Part shown: one piece after another, positions 55,801 to 61,510 of the stretch | Layout of the letters: each line of letters starts with the position of its first letter | Numbering within the stretch: the stretch's first letter is position 1 | NCBI RefSeq assembly: GCF_947305105.1 | Contig: NZ_CAMZCS010000013.1 | Coordinates: 21,154 to 85,153, forward strand | DNA: 64,000 nt | Source: an uncultured Fibrobacter sp. | GTDB taxonomy: Bacteria; Fibrobacterota; Fibrobacteria; Fibrobacterales; Fibrobacteraceae | Direction of reading: 5' to 3' | Translations under genes and position numbers: made by a program | The notes under the pieces: model-generated | Told to the model about the DNA's origin: nothing | Database searches by the model: none | The model's input: the letters and a program-made list of their open reading frames with translations, nothing else

Positions 55801-55923
55801 AATCTACAGGCTGGGCAAAATCTGGTGCATGTGAACTGGAACGGTATAGACATGAGGAATTCGTTCTTGGTGTTCAAGGTGAATGGAACCGTTCGCTCAA
55901 CGACAGAACTATCTTTGCTATAA
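43885..55923 (+). CDS. Giant (4012-residue) secreted lipase-like, multi-domain adhesin/CBM protein with T9SS-type C-terminal domain
   Basis: It has a signal peptide (about 1-20). An N-terminal alpha/beta-hydrolase has VHGAAD near 34, GHSMGG near 218 and LDSPHEG near 245. The long middle holds Ig-like repeats with VDRTAPDF, VDRSAPVIS and VDRTPPHIV near 963, 1115 and 1248. A ZU5-like VTFPAGSLAESKDITV follows near 2783. A LamG/concanavalin-like domain (about 3253-3442) and a CBM6-like beta-sandwich (about 3456-3580) come next. Two CBM3-like modules (about 3606-3742 and 3773-3902, with VRYYF and NASDDPS) lead to a Ser/Gly linker. The last 70 residues look like a T9SS type A sorting domain (VSLKLVNAHGEPIRTL, NLVHVNWNGID). 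It is probably exported by T9SS and exposed at the surface. Residues about 2007-2233 are encoded by strikingly AT-rich DNA. Confidence 0.82.
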   Translation: MKKKIIALFALVLANSLYASWPMESVDMYNIVLVHGAADRWQGLDCENGDGGNPYTEAYSNKQGVVTDPSTCHLDSVEVPVPNESKPDSTRDSVFTRCDTAYYNPKRIGGVMKPNGDIGGMAVGMIKDLFPFLNDELFENPYAAYLQRPFVLPAGSPANNADEIGKSNWMGSGMCSARRSLIEEAKEFKAHGQDTLKMFRESPTAEYRKIASRNILVGHSMGGVAIREYVQGPNYNKDVDKIVTLDSPHEGTGSLNMLLALKERIKSGKKVTSEAKDALLPLGIAMVHDPMTVSLGLEALVSAYIIDVVQVAVDSAIIAILNDKGGFDYYFDDPLADYIDPNKDGGVKDLVKRETPDMPMIRILGGEHSMVFTDPEDYTVAGPLKGILPDEVALPTLNAWTFLGESGDKSTDYVNALAGFIFGLVGGVAVMDRGTALVPEWSSYGDNTKAFNAAGADVKKVRYEAALHARGYNPLTDTATWAIAAVDIEGEFAHMAAAVHALVVSSNLPIPEITTTMAIAMAITGAANIAKDIVSSTTGAVVNVPVLLAAVSDLQESHKIPAEGDFHREHFGEDRSYSIINGGSATARSYLMEDFLYEKPFVNLALSVSDPALRAVEPGCYYEADSAGKQQLCEVGLYDSLGNVAASSNGKMNYADFRKLPPLRFKSESDWSRVGLKLDRWERVDGLGPSGDSVKIPIRHVERYSVPDIVVDSFIVKYSFVIDDLMPHRLRQIRLNFNYQEEIAWECDVTKDPLAGDACTVYKRSGGSGWDTLQLEKHPVQKDGRFDFEPRKYNYTILSALQKDNQNTVTISTVNKIGLSNTQRLYYLFKATANKLDPVWPQRDVVLNKIKGFASYASALGYQGFRVKGAKDTIFRTDGTSSFSRLDMDMTIDSVYDASRVGQPGVSPTGFVYDSSSAYFASRQHDSDPAEGNYLWKFVANIRNTAAVSAGADSNTYEVPFRVDRTAPDFTLEPERSVMNPDSTMFMARYAWAGDSAQGPDIFAMRLTLEKFSNASSSGSPVFTKVAELRPYADVISPEFAIQWDASSLNTVRSRGDGLYRVRAYAADYAVPDTVVYGKMLSLYDSIILGGTVSDNMWPVASDSMNTTTRFAEFYVDRSAPVISNVSVTSDSGATSIYSTLTRPQRNSQYAYATGDSLAKITYRVAESLNGRDSVPVTVAWNFVHVGDTTAMDRAGDSVWVKSSGTASATWREGATMRLMDGDYAIRALARDAAGNTARYTHSKTLRVDRTPPHIVSLVSTRLVYPDSAGPFSATIAVDEKYDAPTNRTGMRCYYNVSGCGRTAPSLWKPVSNNVLHGDSLTFSLDSVVGTHGKCYLNAVCVDAAGNASARTDLFYIGERTPVITSPKSIVATPLVAITGVAPPRGGNDSLHTVYRIRYAAADTTGSGAPLAWNTAKVSVVSAIRNDTLPYVSKISQSEDGVLGYIDRSLGGKKYLEGTYVIELGTCAGPECLGGADSLWLTDTMTVLFNAPQDSLFGDTLHWKLVLDPKSVHVGQDTLGVSLVLSGDFNGSYFARVYAKDSKGVGMFDESVNKVWKNPYYGSPADTLSDSSAVWFYELDDGYHLQWRGLAAGDSLRVSFDSAGFGGTCMAPDAVSNLADCSVRTGGYDLSSLYSAASWYLEDFSKWLPPSVVNGEMLVSGDSGHVVMKATNAFRISRAGNLGDTALPKMRVYFGENARDGFYWVANGSFGSDTLNPLAMGWTVNPQTYGLKFRWPGFPETGMYPASGTMKVYMEITENVVDNPRMYLDSQEVDITLDSVKVVLPSSLPDYVLLKNDSTLVCKSPTDPASCEKRVMWLKTMVAKYGVKNRDAWVKVTVSDASGPVAVLQDDSSTILRANASDSAYQVRWNGKNNLSTAELKEGTYTLTVVATAVDGSGADTASATFNAKFAETMYDLTPADPTDENYYGPAIHISEAKYDTSVKTYRYEPVADYLVKAEVSGYDLPADTLAKGISLQGQITGTQEILGYEPKRFNLAIKRHRKELNLVVITHFYGELDEITGSTILGASSCSEEDSHDIINDFDIHRMTFSEYNRDTVLNIHKNRSGRGFDGENGPSSGYMEIIVLTEMQFEQFNLSKISSQSQFDALKGEAVWNLKNYIEGDTLKGDTLKGDTLKRDSVFHIPGGSSGNILYGSSKQDDSCKPKFDSLGMMVSSCKDSTDNYNPNKNLFEITFAPIDDSRFYSDKGLPNPDCADYERYRFAHFNITFLIPNSYWNSDFGMDNLVNRTVRFDHTNISLFGDDGYWAALDSLGRVQPGSGNYFDGDSWVFDMDYGLLTPFETQYLPYYASNTMPGGLNTFLFPDEDALHSQAARFDLHFYGANAPGESFVTKVLGAPDAGEDTSACSYDSTNIFVATGGYPYCQIEHDGTDSVKHTPYFAANSNVSFYVGLNKRLGSVNHKVTVAFPQLSNWVNTSADSVCSDTNDWKFVIDGSKPCYKYYGYGSRVHYYYGDFTDSVWGANMIRPQDGTIRNLTNDPYFVFRNSQNVLKSRLLSMGTVGSREFSLSVVPDPNDYDPANHRFVVSLDTVRALVSLKASELTLSVDTLYSLMHNDSLSLAATYDTLYIKARSMDTNVIYRKADDKLAQTPVRPKSVKLSSSQLYAGGSVWMKNIAVKSAQVLHLDSSDHSHLQADGNFPSFNDLEIGFKDSIAVKRPKELVEIRAYLRENEKYQLAYLNGNAFYVVPRDMLDSMWRDSIKTGSSGWYRLGWFDVNRLQGNTQFLLMWGDGSGASNIFSKFDMVIGRAVDSTGGKTVKSLFEEVNVTFPAGSLAESKDITVRTIDAKDYPFEVFNNLALKGPIVEVLPSMPFTNDSVLPRIQMKISYDEMEAMNSTPETIRLYKVDTASKKFVPLEKALYGYLDANGNALVSTGDTVATCSSAKDLRCYDSTLQWAYLLISAETHSFSVFTAMDSAVAETPDFSVTVLPEVASAAGRHVRVDGITRFRLYIDDDSLWADQGDATPPVVLAFTADSNGFAQVTLPSRNKDIDTSFVFVVALSEPDTDGTVVELPAAPAVARALTVNTQFSCTVPADSLWLGLDNGYLAYGAACTHPGYGTVSLYRDGIVAAEIRGDIPDTVIYDGYKAVGMGKIAPGVYESRYLGVSALGLDMQLAGPDVHTDSARPVIVEWSVTDSSDVLDRLFVVNARLMDTESGVARVVVTPVFGGDTLRIVTAVPDSAGNVEIPVRLTRKRLTECAGCVLSIAFRAEDYGHNHVERMYTSPDKLYPYPAQVALWYPAREGVGNYAHEFLGTGHDLELSGMGNPWNSDVGLYFFRWEDSALGVDTVNAGTSDSYSFEARIKDGNAKGVVWRRILGFSGIGGLEISLEARNGSIRLVEGTHMWGSSKALLRDKEWVHVVVTVDSSMVRFYVDGSPVDSSTAVPLEREFYGVFSAGKTDSVSFIGNVADIRMYTSALSPEQVLALSLPVTDEGEEVSDLIVVAIKDMNAVSGFKREFSCSVAGNKYLTSVADAATVSLPVIVQDAAEYNVVLYARSATAGNVSVAVGESAMQTGVVAVSNVWHAVTLSGVTVNLAAGTHTLKLRVPKGVEIGGFALSTADIPASMIAWGTSTADKVAGVVAADTARKIKSYLRYEGYPETSTLRPRIRLRNVSSTPVNGFSVRYYFRGEDASQARVDRYVPNDVSTFPSVHLESGRTGYVEWKFPNKQIPVNGTVFNGDGPHFGLYNSDFFPWNVSDDPSFVDPTSGLVPNVDGFYEDVGIIVLDNDYNLIGGSCAEMEDPTSLVTSARALAAAERDNNQMTEVHIKVENTGNVPLGNIDVRYYFYVGGNMTPILDVYYLSGCSSVTLQNLGNGRWQATAHYNGSLAPGQMWNDPVKFALRLQNWEHAWNASDDPSHDGLGHNFVEAHGVCVYDSAGNLLYGNAPAWGNPASSSSGSGSGGTDPTNHPGNGSSSGNIPPIVRTDDGLLVTMDSYAYVSLKLVNAHGEPIRTLFRGNLQAGQNLVHVNWNGIDMRNSFLVFKVNGTVRSTTELSLL
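50248..50292 (+). repeat. Three perfect 15-bp in-frame repeats encoding GDTLK
   Basis: GGGGATACTTTGAAG is repeated three times in a row and encodes GDTLK units within the AT-rich stretch of the giant gene. A simple tandem duplication that keeps the frame. Confidence 0.9.
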
Positions 55924-55933
55924 AGGGATGAAT

Positions 55934-56611
55934 ATGAATAAGATTTATTTTAATGCTTTCGTAGTGATTACTTTCGCGCTTTTTACTGCGATACCTTCAT
56001 GGGCGGTAAGCCTGGAATCGATATTTGACTACCAGAAAAAGTCAATGTTCCCAGATACGTGCGAAATGCAGATGCGTACCACGGTGACGCTCTCGGGCCG
56101 GCCATCTCAAGTTGTTAACACGGTTGTACTGACAGCGGGAACGTCGAAATCAGTCACGACAATCAAGTCAAGTTTGATGCAGATGCAAATGGTGCAGAAT
56201 GATGGACGCATGAAGACGATAGACCTCAAGACGGGTAAAAATCTACCTGTGCAGAGCGTGCCGAATCGTGGTCCTGCCGAGGTGAACAAACAGATGGGGA
56301 CGCCTGCGGATTACAATGCTCCTGTTCGTGATGGGGGATTTTGGAAACTTGTTCCCAAAGATTCGAAAAAGCCTACGCTCTACTATTCGGAAAAGGCAAA
56401 ACGTGTGGTGAAAATGATTGCTCCGGTTGAGGGTGCTACAGCCGAGAGTTTACTCGAATATTGCGACAACTCTTGCCCACTTCCGGGGACACTCAAGAAA
56501 GTGACCATTACGACAACGCATGCGGAAGGCATATCTAGTACTATCGTTTTGGAAATAATTATGGCAAAACAACGCCATGCGATACCGATGAAGATATTCG
56601 ATATTGAATAA
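55934..56611 (+). CDS. Small exported protein, last gene of the giant-protein operon
   Basis: This 225-residue protein has a signal peptide (NAFVVITFALFTAIPSWA). The mature part has a beta-rich N-terminal half (DTCEMQMRTTVTLSGRP, GRMKTIDLKTGKNLPVQ) and a shorter second half with KPTLYYSEKAKRVVKMI and TTTHAEGISSTIVLEI. It may have a LolA-like fold, but I cannot confirm this. The start ATG 55934 is chosen because AAAGGG lies 6 nt before it; another ATG at 55928 is too close to that SD. It begins 10 nt after the giant gene and is followed by a strong terminator at 56615-56640, so it closes the operon. Confidence 0.68.
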   Translation: MNKIYFNAFVVITFALFTAIPSWAVSLESIFDYQKKSMFPDTCEMQMRTTVTLSGRPSQVVNTVVLTAGTSKSVTTIKSSLMQMQMVQNDGRMKTIDLKTGKNLPVQSVPNRGPAEVNKQMGTPADYNAPVRDGGFWKLVPKDSKKPTLYYSEKAKRVVKMIAPVEGATAESLLEYCDNSCPLPGTLKKVTITTTHAEGISSTIVLEIIMAKQRHAIPMKIFDIE

Positions 56612-56614
56612 CTT

Positions 56615-56640
56615 AGGGGCCTCCGGCCCCTTTTTCTTTT
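56615..56640 (+). terminator. Strong terminator closing the giant-protein operon
   Basis: Perfect stem AGGGGCC / GGCCCCT (56615-56621 / 56625-56631) with loop TCC and a T-rich tail. Confidence 0.9.
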
Positions 56641-56660
56641 CTTTTTCCCTTACTTTTTTG

Positions 56661-56668
56661 TATCTTTG
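56661..56668 (+). promoter_or_regulatory. TAnnTTTG -10-like motif 4 nt before the TPR lipoprotein gene
   Basis: TATCTTTG followed by CGCT and then ATG. There is no SD. The position suggests a leaderless or nearly leaderless transcript, as for three other genes in the window. Confidence 0.5.
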
Positions 56669-56672
56669 CGCT

Positions 56673-58586
56673 ATGCGTTTTTATCGCTACATCGCGCTTG
56701 CTCTTTTGGCCCTCCTGTTCGAGGGTTGCACTTGTTGTGCTTACCTGAACCACATGTTCAATGCGGAACGCCTTTACGACGAGGCGACGGAAATGCGTAT
56801 GGCCCGTCTGGACAGCGTTCCAGACGAGACGGTTTCCAAGCCCGGTAACGAGGAGCGCGTCAAGTACGACAAGATTATAGAGAAGGGCTCCCGTGTCCTC
56901 GAACGCTTCCCCAAGAACAAGAAGCGCACCGCCGAGGCCGTGTTCCTTATCGGTGAATCCTTCAGGCATAAAGGCGAATACAGCAAGGCTATCGTCAAGT
57001 ACGACGAGTACGAACGCTACTTTGCCGATTACGACTCCATGCGCGCTGTCGAATACCAGAGGGCCTACTGCCTTTACCGCACCCAGGAATATAACCTGAG
57101 CCGTTTCGCGCTGGAACCGGTCGTCGCCTCCAAAAAACATCCCTACTATTTCCAGGGCCTGAACCTGATGTCGCTCCTGGATGAGCAGTCCGAGTCGCCG
57201 GACCAGGCCATCGACGCCCTCGAGGCGCTGCTTGCCGACACGGCGGGTACACCCTTCATGCGCGGCAAGGCTCATTTCCGCCTGGCTGGGCTTTATTTCG
57301 CCAAGGAAAAATGGGACAAGGCCCGCGAGCATTACCGTGCCAAAGAAATCGAGCAGCTGAACGTGCGCGAAAAACAGACGGCCGCCGAGCAGGCCGCGGA
57401 ATGCCTCGTGAACAAGAAGGAATATCTGGCCGCCGCCGACGAGTACAAACTGCTGTACAAGAACGACGAATACGAGAAAAAGCGTGCCGAATACCTGGTG
57501 CGCCTGGGCGAAATCATGTTGCTCGCCAAGCGCTACCCCGATGCGATTATTGTGCTGAACAAGGTGAATTCAGACTACAGCCGTACGGTCCATTCCGCAA
57601 GGAGTTACTTTGCGCTGGGCGACTACGAGCAGACGATTACGCTGAACTACCCGCAAGCGATGGTTTACTACGACAGCAGTTTCGTCACTTATTCCGCGTC
57701 GGAGTGGGCCCGCATGAGCCGCGAACGCCGCGAGGCCCTCAAGCGCCTTATCGCGCTGCGCCAGCAGAACGACGACGATCTCAAGAAGGATTCCATCCCC
57801 AACGTGAAGAATTTCTTCAATGCGGAATTCCAGATAGCGGAACTGTTCCTCTTTAAACTTTCAGAAGTGGACAGCGCCGTCAGCCGCCTGAACAGCGTAA
57901 TCGAGGGGGACAAGGATTCCCTGAAGGTTATGCGCGCCACGTACGCGAGAGCCTTCATCTACGACGAGTTCAAGCACGATCCGGATTCGGCGGAAACGCT
58001 CTACAAGGAAATCATCGAGAAGTACCCGAACACGGAATACGCCAAGCAGGCACAGGTGAACCTCGGTATGCGCGTCACCGCCCAGACCGACGAAGACAAG
58101 GCGAAGGCTCGCTACTTGCAGGCTGAAAGCCTTTGGACTGCGGCCACGGAAGTCCCCATCGACCAGATAGAACGTGTGGATTCTTCGTACCTTGCCGCGC
58201 TTGCTGCGTTTGACAGTATCTACCAGGAGTTCCCGAAAACGCAGGCGGGTATCCAGGCTCTGTACATGAAGGCCGTTTACTTTACGATGACGCCCGACCG
58301 CAAGGACAGCGCCGTGACCATTTACCGGCAACTGCAGAGGGAACATGGTTCCACACCATGGGGTAAGGAATCCGCTAGGATCCTGAATTCCCGAGTCTCG
58401 CTTTCTGATGCCGACTTGGAGCGCCTTCGCAAGAGGGTGCAGCATTCCGTTGAGCATATCAATAGCCTGTCCAAGCAGTACTACGAGTCCTTGAGCAAGA
58501 AGCCCGAAGAGAAGAAGGCCGAAGTCAAGAGCCAAGAAGATGAAGTTCTTGAGAATACGTACAATAGCATGTACGACTTCGAGTAA
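56673..58586 (+). CDS. TPR-repeat lipoprotein
   Basis: This is a 637-residue lipoprotein with lipobox LLFEGC (Cys about residue 19). It is then almost wholly helical with many TPR-like repeats (EAVFLIGESFRHKGEYSKAI, KAHFRLAGLYFAKEKWDKA, AEYLVRLGEIMLLAKRYPDAI, AETLYKEIIEKYPNTEYAKQA). Highly charged ends suggest a scaffold in the envelope. ATG 56673 is preferred because the signal peptide starts there; the open frame extends 23 codons upstream through a terminator. Family not recognised; TPR lipoproteins of this size often act in outer-membrane assembly or secretion. It is followed by an RlpA-like gene. Confidence 0.78.
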   Translation: MRFYRYIALALLALLFEGCTCCAYLNHMFNAERLYDEATEMRMARLDSVPDETVSKPGNEERVKYDKIIEKGSRVLERFPKNKKRTAEAVFLIGESFRHKGEYSKAIVKYDEYERYFADYDSMRAVEYQRAYCLYRTQEYNLSRFALEPVVASKKHPYYFQGLNLMSLLDEQSESPDQAIDALEALLADTAGTPFMRGKAHFRLAGLYFAKEKWDKAREHYRAKEIEQLNVREKQTAAEQAAECLVNKKEYLAAADEYKLLYKNDEYEKKRAEYLVRLGEIMLLAKRYPDAIIVLNKVNSDYSRTVHSARSYFALGDYEQTITLNYPQAMVYYDSSFVTYSASEWARMSRERREALKRLIALRQQNDDDLKKDSIPNVKNFFNAEFQIAELFLFKLSEVDSAVSRLNSVIEGDKDSLKVMRATYARAFIYDEFKHDPDSAETLYKEIIEKYPNTEYAKQAQVNLGMRVTAQTDEDKAKARYLQAESLWTAATEVPIDQIERVDSSYLAALAAFDSIYQEFPKTQAGIQALYMKAVYFTMTPDRKDSAVTIYRQLQREHGSTPWGKESARILNSRVSLSDADLERLRKRVQHSVEHINSLSKQYYESLSKKPEEKKAEVKSQEDEVLENTYNSMYDFE

Positions 58587-58598
58587 GCGGAACCCATC

Positions 58599-59078
58599 AT
58601 GAAAAACTTCACGAAAGAGAATGAGGCGCGCATACTGTCCTGCTTCGCTCTATTCATGAGTCTGTTGATGGTGGTGTTTGTCATTCCGGGATGCGCCGGG
58701 AGCGCAAGCATTGCCGCACGTCCGGGGTACGACCGGGGGTATTCTTCGCCGAACTACCAGACCTCCAAGAAAAAGGCTGCGGTGGGGACCAAGATTTCTG
58801 GCGATGCGAGCTACTACGGCAAAGGCTTCGATGGAAAGAAGACGGCGAGCGGTGAAATCTTCGACCAGAACGCTTTGACCTGTGCGCACCGTTCGCTCCC
58901 GTTCGGCACCAAACTCAAGGTCACCCGCAAGAGTAACGGCAAGAGCGTCGTCGTGCGCGTGAACGACCGCGGTCCCTATTCCAAAAAGCGCATCTTGGAC
59001 TTGAGTGTTGCTGCGGCTAAACAGCTGGACCTCGAGAAGGCTGGGCATGCCGAGGTCGTGGCCGAAGTCGTAGATTAA
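58599..59078 (+). CDS. rlpA: RlpA-like lipoprotein with double-psi beta-barrel
   Basis: This 159-residue protein has a lipobox VIPGCAG (Cys about residue 32), a short flexible segment, and a DPBB domain (about 65-155). The DPBB domain carries GDASYYGKGFDGKKTASG, ALTCAHRSLPFGTKLKV and VVRVNDRGPYSKKRILDLS. RlpA-family proteins bind and in some species cleave denuded glycan in septal peptidoglycan. The family's SPOR domain is absent, so it is a short form. It lies 12 nt downstream of the TPR lipoprotein gene and is likely co-transcribed with it. Confidence 0.9.
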   Translation: MKNFTKENEARILSCFALFMSLLMVVFVIPGCAGSASIAARPGYDRGYSSPNYQTSKKKAAVGTKISGDASYYGKGFDGKKTASGEIFDQNALTCAHRSLPFGTKLKVTRKSNGKSVVVRVNDRGPYSKKRILDLSVAAAKQLDLEKAGHAEVVAEVVD

Positions 59079-59122
59079 AAAATGGCGAAATTGCCATAAA
59101 AAACAATAATTTTTCAGAAAAG

Positions 59123-59149
59123 TCCCGAATGTCATATTTTGACATCCGG
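59123..59149 (+). terminator. Hairpin after the rlpA-like gene (possible terminator)
   Basis: Stem CCCGAATGTCA / TGACATCCGGG (59123-59133 / 59139-59149) with one mismatch and a 5-nt loop. The tail is AT-rich rather than a T-run. It could instead be a regulatory hairpin. A TATATTTG motif at 59156-59163 just after it may be a -10 element for the next gene. Confidence 0.45.
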
Positions 59150-59241
59150 GCGTATTTATATTTGGTGTTCAGAAGGGCACTTGCTTTTTTGTGTGTGAAA
59201 AAACAGGCGTCAAAAGGAAAAATGGAAAAGGAAGGTCAAAA

Positions 59242-59484
59242 ATGACAAGGAAGAAAACGAAGGAAACTCCTTTTGGTAATTCGGGAAGCACATTCGCAGT
59301 CGGTGCCGAACCTAGCTTGTGGAATACTGGTTTTTCCGCGTTCAAGCGGCGCATTGGCGAGCAGTTGCAACTGTGCGGCTTTTCGGACGAGCTCGTCGAC
59401 GACGATACCCTGATGCCTTTTTACCGCATGGGCGAAAGCGAAACTTACGTGCTCGGTGCCTTGGGTTGTACTGTGGGAATGTAG
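59242..59484 (+). CDS. Small hypothetical protein (80 residues)
   Basis: The ATG at 59242 follows an AAGGAAGG SD and opens 80 codons. The product is basic at the start (TRKKTKETP) and contains FGNSGSTFAVGAEPSLWNTGF, FKRRIGEQLQLCGFSDELVDD and GESETYVLGALGC. No signal peptide and no family recognised. It ends 15 nt before the converging prmC gene. An ATG-less upstream frame could extend it to 97 residues from 59191, but the SD favours this start. Confidence 0.6.
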   Translation: MTRKKTKETPFGNSGSTFAVGAEPSLWNTGFSAFKRRIGEQLQLCGFSDELVDDDTLMPFYRMGESETYVLGALGCTVGM

Positions 59485-59499
59485 TCCCGGTTCTGTGGC

Positions 59500-60429
59500 C
59501 TACTTGGCCCTGTAGCTGACAAAGCGGATGTTGCCGCAGTAGTCCTTGTGGATTCCTTCGAATTCAAGCCAGGGGTAGTTGTCGGCCTCGTTCTTGAGGA
59601 CTTCAGCCTGTTCCGAACCGATTTCGAGGAGGACGGGGGCGCCTGCGGAGAGCTTGCCTTCGGTTTGCTGGAGCAGCTTGCGCACGAGGTCCAGGCCGTC
59701 GGGGCCGCCGTACAGGGCGAGAGCCGGGTCGAACTTGTCCACTTCGGGCTGGAGCTTGCCCTTTTCCCCGTCAGGGATGTAGGGGAGGTTCGCGATAAGG
59801 CAGCTGATTTTAGGCAAGGTTGCTGATAAGGTTGGTGAGCCTGCCGAACCAGCCGAAGCGCCGACAATCTTCGCCACGATGTCGCCCGTCACTGCGTCAA
59901 GCAGGTCGCCCTGCGCAAATGTCAATTCTTCATTGAGCCCGTTGGCTTGCGCGTTTTCGCGGGCAAGCGAAAGGGCTTCGTCCGAGATGTCTGTTGCGAG
60001 GACTTTCGCTCCGGCGATTTCCTTCGCGCAGGCGATGGAAATCGCCGCTGTTCCCGTGCCCACCTCAACGATGAAGGGGTTTTCGACACCGTTCAGGCGC
60101 TCAATTGCCATGTCCACCAGCGACTCCGTCTCGGGGCGCGGGATCAGCGCCCGCGGGTCGCACTTGATGATGTGTCCGCGGAAGCTCGTGTCGCCCACGA
60201 TGTGCTGCAACGGTTCGCGGTTCGCGCGACGTGCGACCAGCGGCCGGAGCGTGTCGAGTTCGGCTGCCGTCAGGGGCTTCTCGAAGTTCAGGTACAGGTC
60301 CATCCGGTTTTTCATGCCGAGCCCGTGGCTGATGATGTACTCGGCGTCCAGGCGCGCGTCGGGCACGCCCTTCTTCTCGAAGAAGACCTTGGTGCGGTTC
60401 AGAATTTCAAGTACGGTCATCTGCGGCAT
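59500..60429 (-). CDS. prmC: Release factor glutamine methyltransferase with in-frame repeat insertion
   Basis: This 309-residue PrmC/HemK methylates the GGQ glutamine of release factors. The N-terminal helical domain is followed by IPRPETE (96-102), SAM-binding VEVGTGTAAISIA (121-133) and the catalytic motif near 214-217, which reads NLPY instead of the usual NPPY. Just before it, residues about 188-207 (GASAGSAGSPTLSATLP) are extra compared with the usual layout and are encoded across the 21-bp repeat at 59830-59850. It lies 8 nt downstream of prfA, its substrate gene, which confirms the assignment. Start choices are ATG 60429 or ATG 60420. Confidence 0.88.
   Translation of the reverse strand: MPQMTVLEILNRTKVFFEKKGVPDARLDAEYIISHGLGMKNRMDLYLNFEKPLTAAELDTLRPLVARRANREPLQHIVGDTSFRGHIIKCDPRALIPRPETESLVDMAIERLNGVENPFIVEVGTGTAAISIACAKEIAGAKVLATDISDEALSLARENAQANGLNEELTFAQGDLLDAVTGDIVAKIVGASAGSAGSPTLSATLPKISCLIANLPYIPDGEKGKLQPEVDKFDPALALYGGPDGLDLVRKLLQQTEGKLSAGAPVLLEIGSEQAEVLKNEADNYPWLEFEGIHKDYCGNIRFVSYRAK
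59830..59850. repeat. 21-bp repeat inside prmC, inverted copy of the one in the ABC gene
   Basis: This is the exact reverse complement of the 21-bp core at 38073-38093 (contains TTGGTGAGCCTGCCGAA here). It is read in frame as part of the linker-like insertion GSAGSPTL before the catalytic motif. Confidence 0.85.
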
Positions 60430-60437
60430 TAGGTACC

Positions 60438-61505
60438 CTAAGCGTTAAACTTCCCCAGCTTCTCCTGGGCGTTCGCCATCTGGAGCCCGTTGATAATCTC
60501 GTCAAGGTCTCCGGTAATCACCTTGTCCAGGTTGTACAGCGTAAGGCCGATGCGGTGGTCGGTCACGCGGTTCTGCGGGAAGTTGTAGGTGCGGATTTTT
60601 GCGGAGCGGTCGCCTGTGCCCACCAGGGCCTTGCGGCTGGCCGCTTCTTCTTGTTCCTTCTTCGCGATGAGCGCATCCAAAATCTTGGAACGCAGCATTT
60701 CCATGGCGTGCAGGCGGTTCTGCAACTGGCTACGTTCGGTCTGGCAGCTCACCACCACGCCCGTCGGGATATGGGTGAGTCGCACGGCGGAGTCCGTCTT
60801 GTTGATGTACTGGCCGCCCGCGCCCGAAGAGCGGTAGGTGTCCATGTGGATGTCGGCTTCGCGGATTTCCACGTCGACTTCCTCGGCTTCGGGGAGGATG
60901 GCGACGGTCGCTGCGGAGGTGTGCACGCGGCCCTGCGTCTCGGTTTCGGGCACGCGCTGTACGCGGTGTACGCCACTTTCGAACTTGAGCGTCCCGTACA
61001 CGCTGTCGCCCTCGATAAACACGCGGATTTCCTTGTAGCCGCCCACGGTACCTTCGCTCGCATCCTGGATGGTCATCTTCCAGCCCATGCGGCTGCAGTA
61101 GCCCTGGTACATGCGGAAAAGGTCGCCGGCAAACAGGGCCGATTCGTCACCACCGGTACCGCCGCGGATTTCGAGCGTGGCATTGCGGTAGTCCCACGGG
61201 TCCTTGGGCACCATCAGGATTTGCAGTTCGTCGGTGAGCTCGGGGAGGGCCTTTTCGATTGTCGAAAGTTCGGATTTGGCCATCGCGACCATTTCGGGGT
61301 CGGAGTCGCCGAGGGCCATTTTCCATTCTTCCTGGTCGCTAAGCATCTGCAAGTATTCCTTGGCCTTGGCGACTGCCTTCTCGATACCCTTGTACTGCTT
61401 GTGAATCTTGTTGTATCGGGCCTGGTCGGCGAGAACGTCCGGGTTCCCGAGTTCCGATTCCAGCTCCTCGTACTTTTCTATAAGTTTACGGGCTTTGTCT
61501 TTCAT
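60438..61505 (-). CDS. prfA: Peptide chain release factor 1
   Basis: This 355-residue release factor recognises UAA/UAG. It has the GGQ motif in RSSGAGGQYINKTDSAVRLTH, the RF1-type PxT codon-recognition motif as PET in VQRVPETETQGR, and HTSAATVAILPEAEEVD. A domain 1 helix with KARKLIEKYEELESELGNP begins the protein. It lies 8 nt upstream of prmC in an operon. On the minus strand TAAATTTA (61511-61518) is 5 nt before the ATG with no SD, as in three other genes of the window. Confidence 0.95.
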   Translation of the reverse strand: MKDKARKLIEKYEELESELGNPDVLADQARYNKIHKQYKGIEKAVAKAKEYLQMLSDQEEWKMALGDSDPEMVAMAKSELSTIEKALPELTDELQILMVPKDPWDYRNATLEIRGGTGGDESALFAGDLFRMYQGYCSRMGWKMTIQDASEGTVGGYKEIRVFIEGDSVYGTLKFESGVHRVQRVPETETQGRVHTSAATVAILPEAEEVDVEIREADIHMDTYRSSGAGGQYINKTDSAVRLTHIPTGVVVSCQTERSQLQNRLHAMEMLRSKILDALIAKKEQEEAASRKALVGTGDRSAKIRTYNFPQNRVTDHRIGLTLYNLDKVITGDLDEIINGLQMANAQEKLGKFNA

Positions 61506-61510
61506 CGGGC

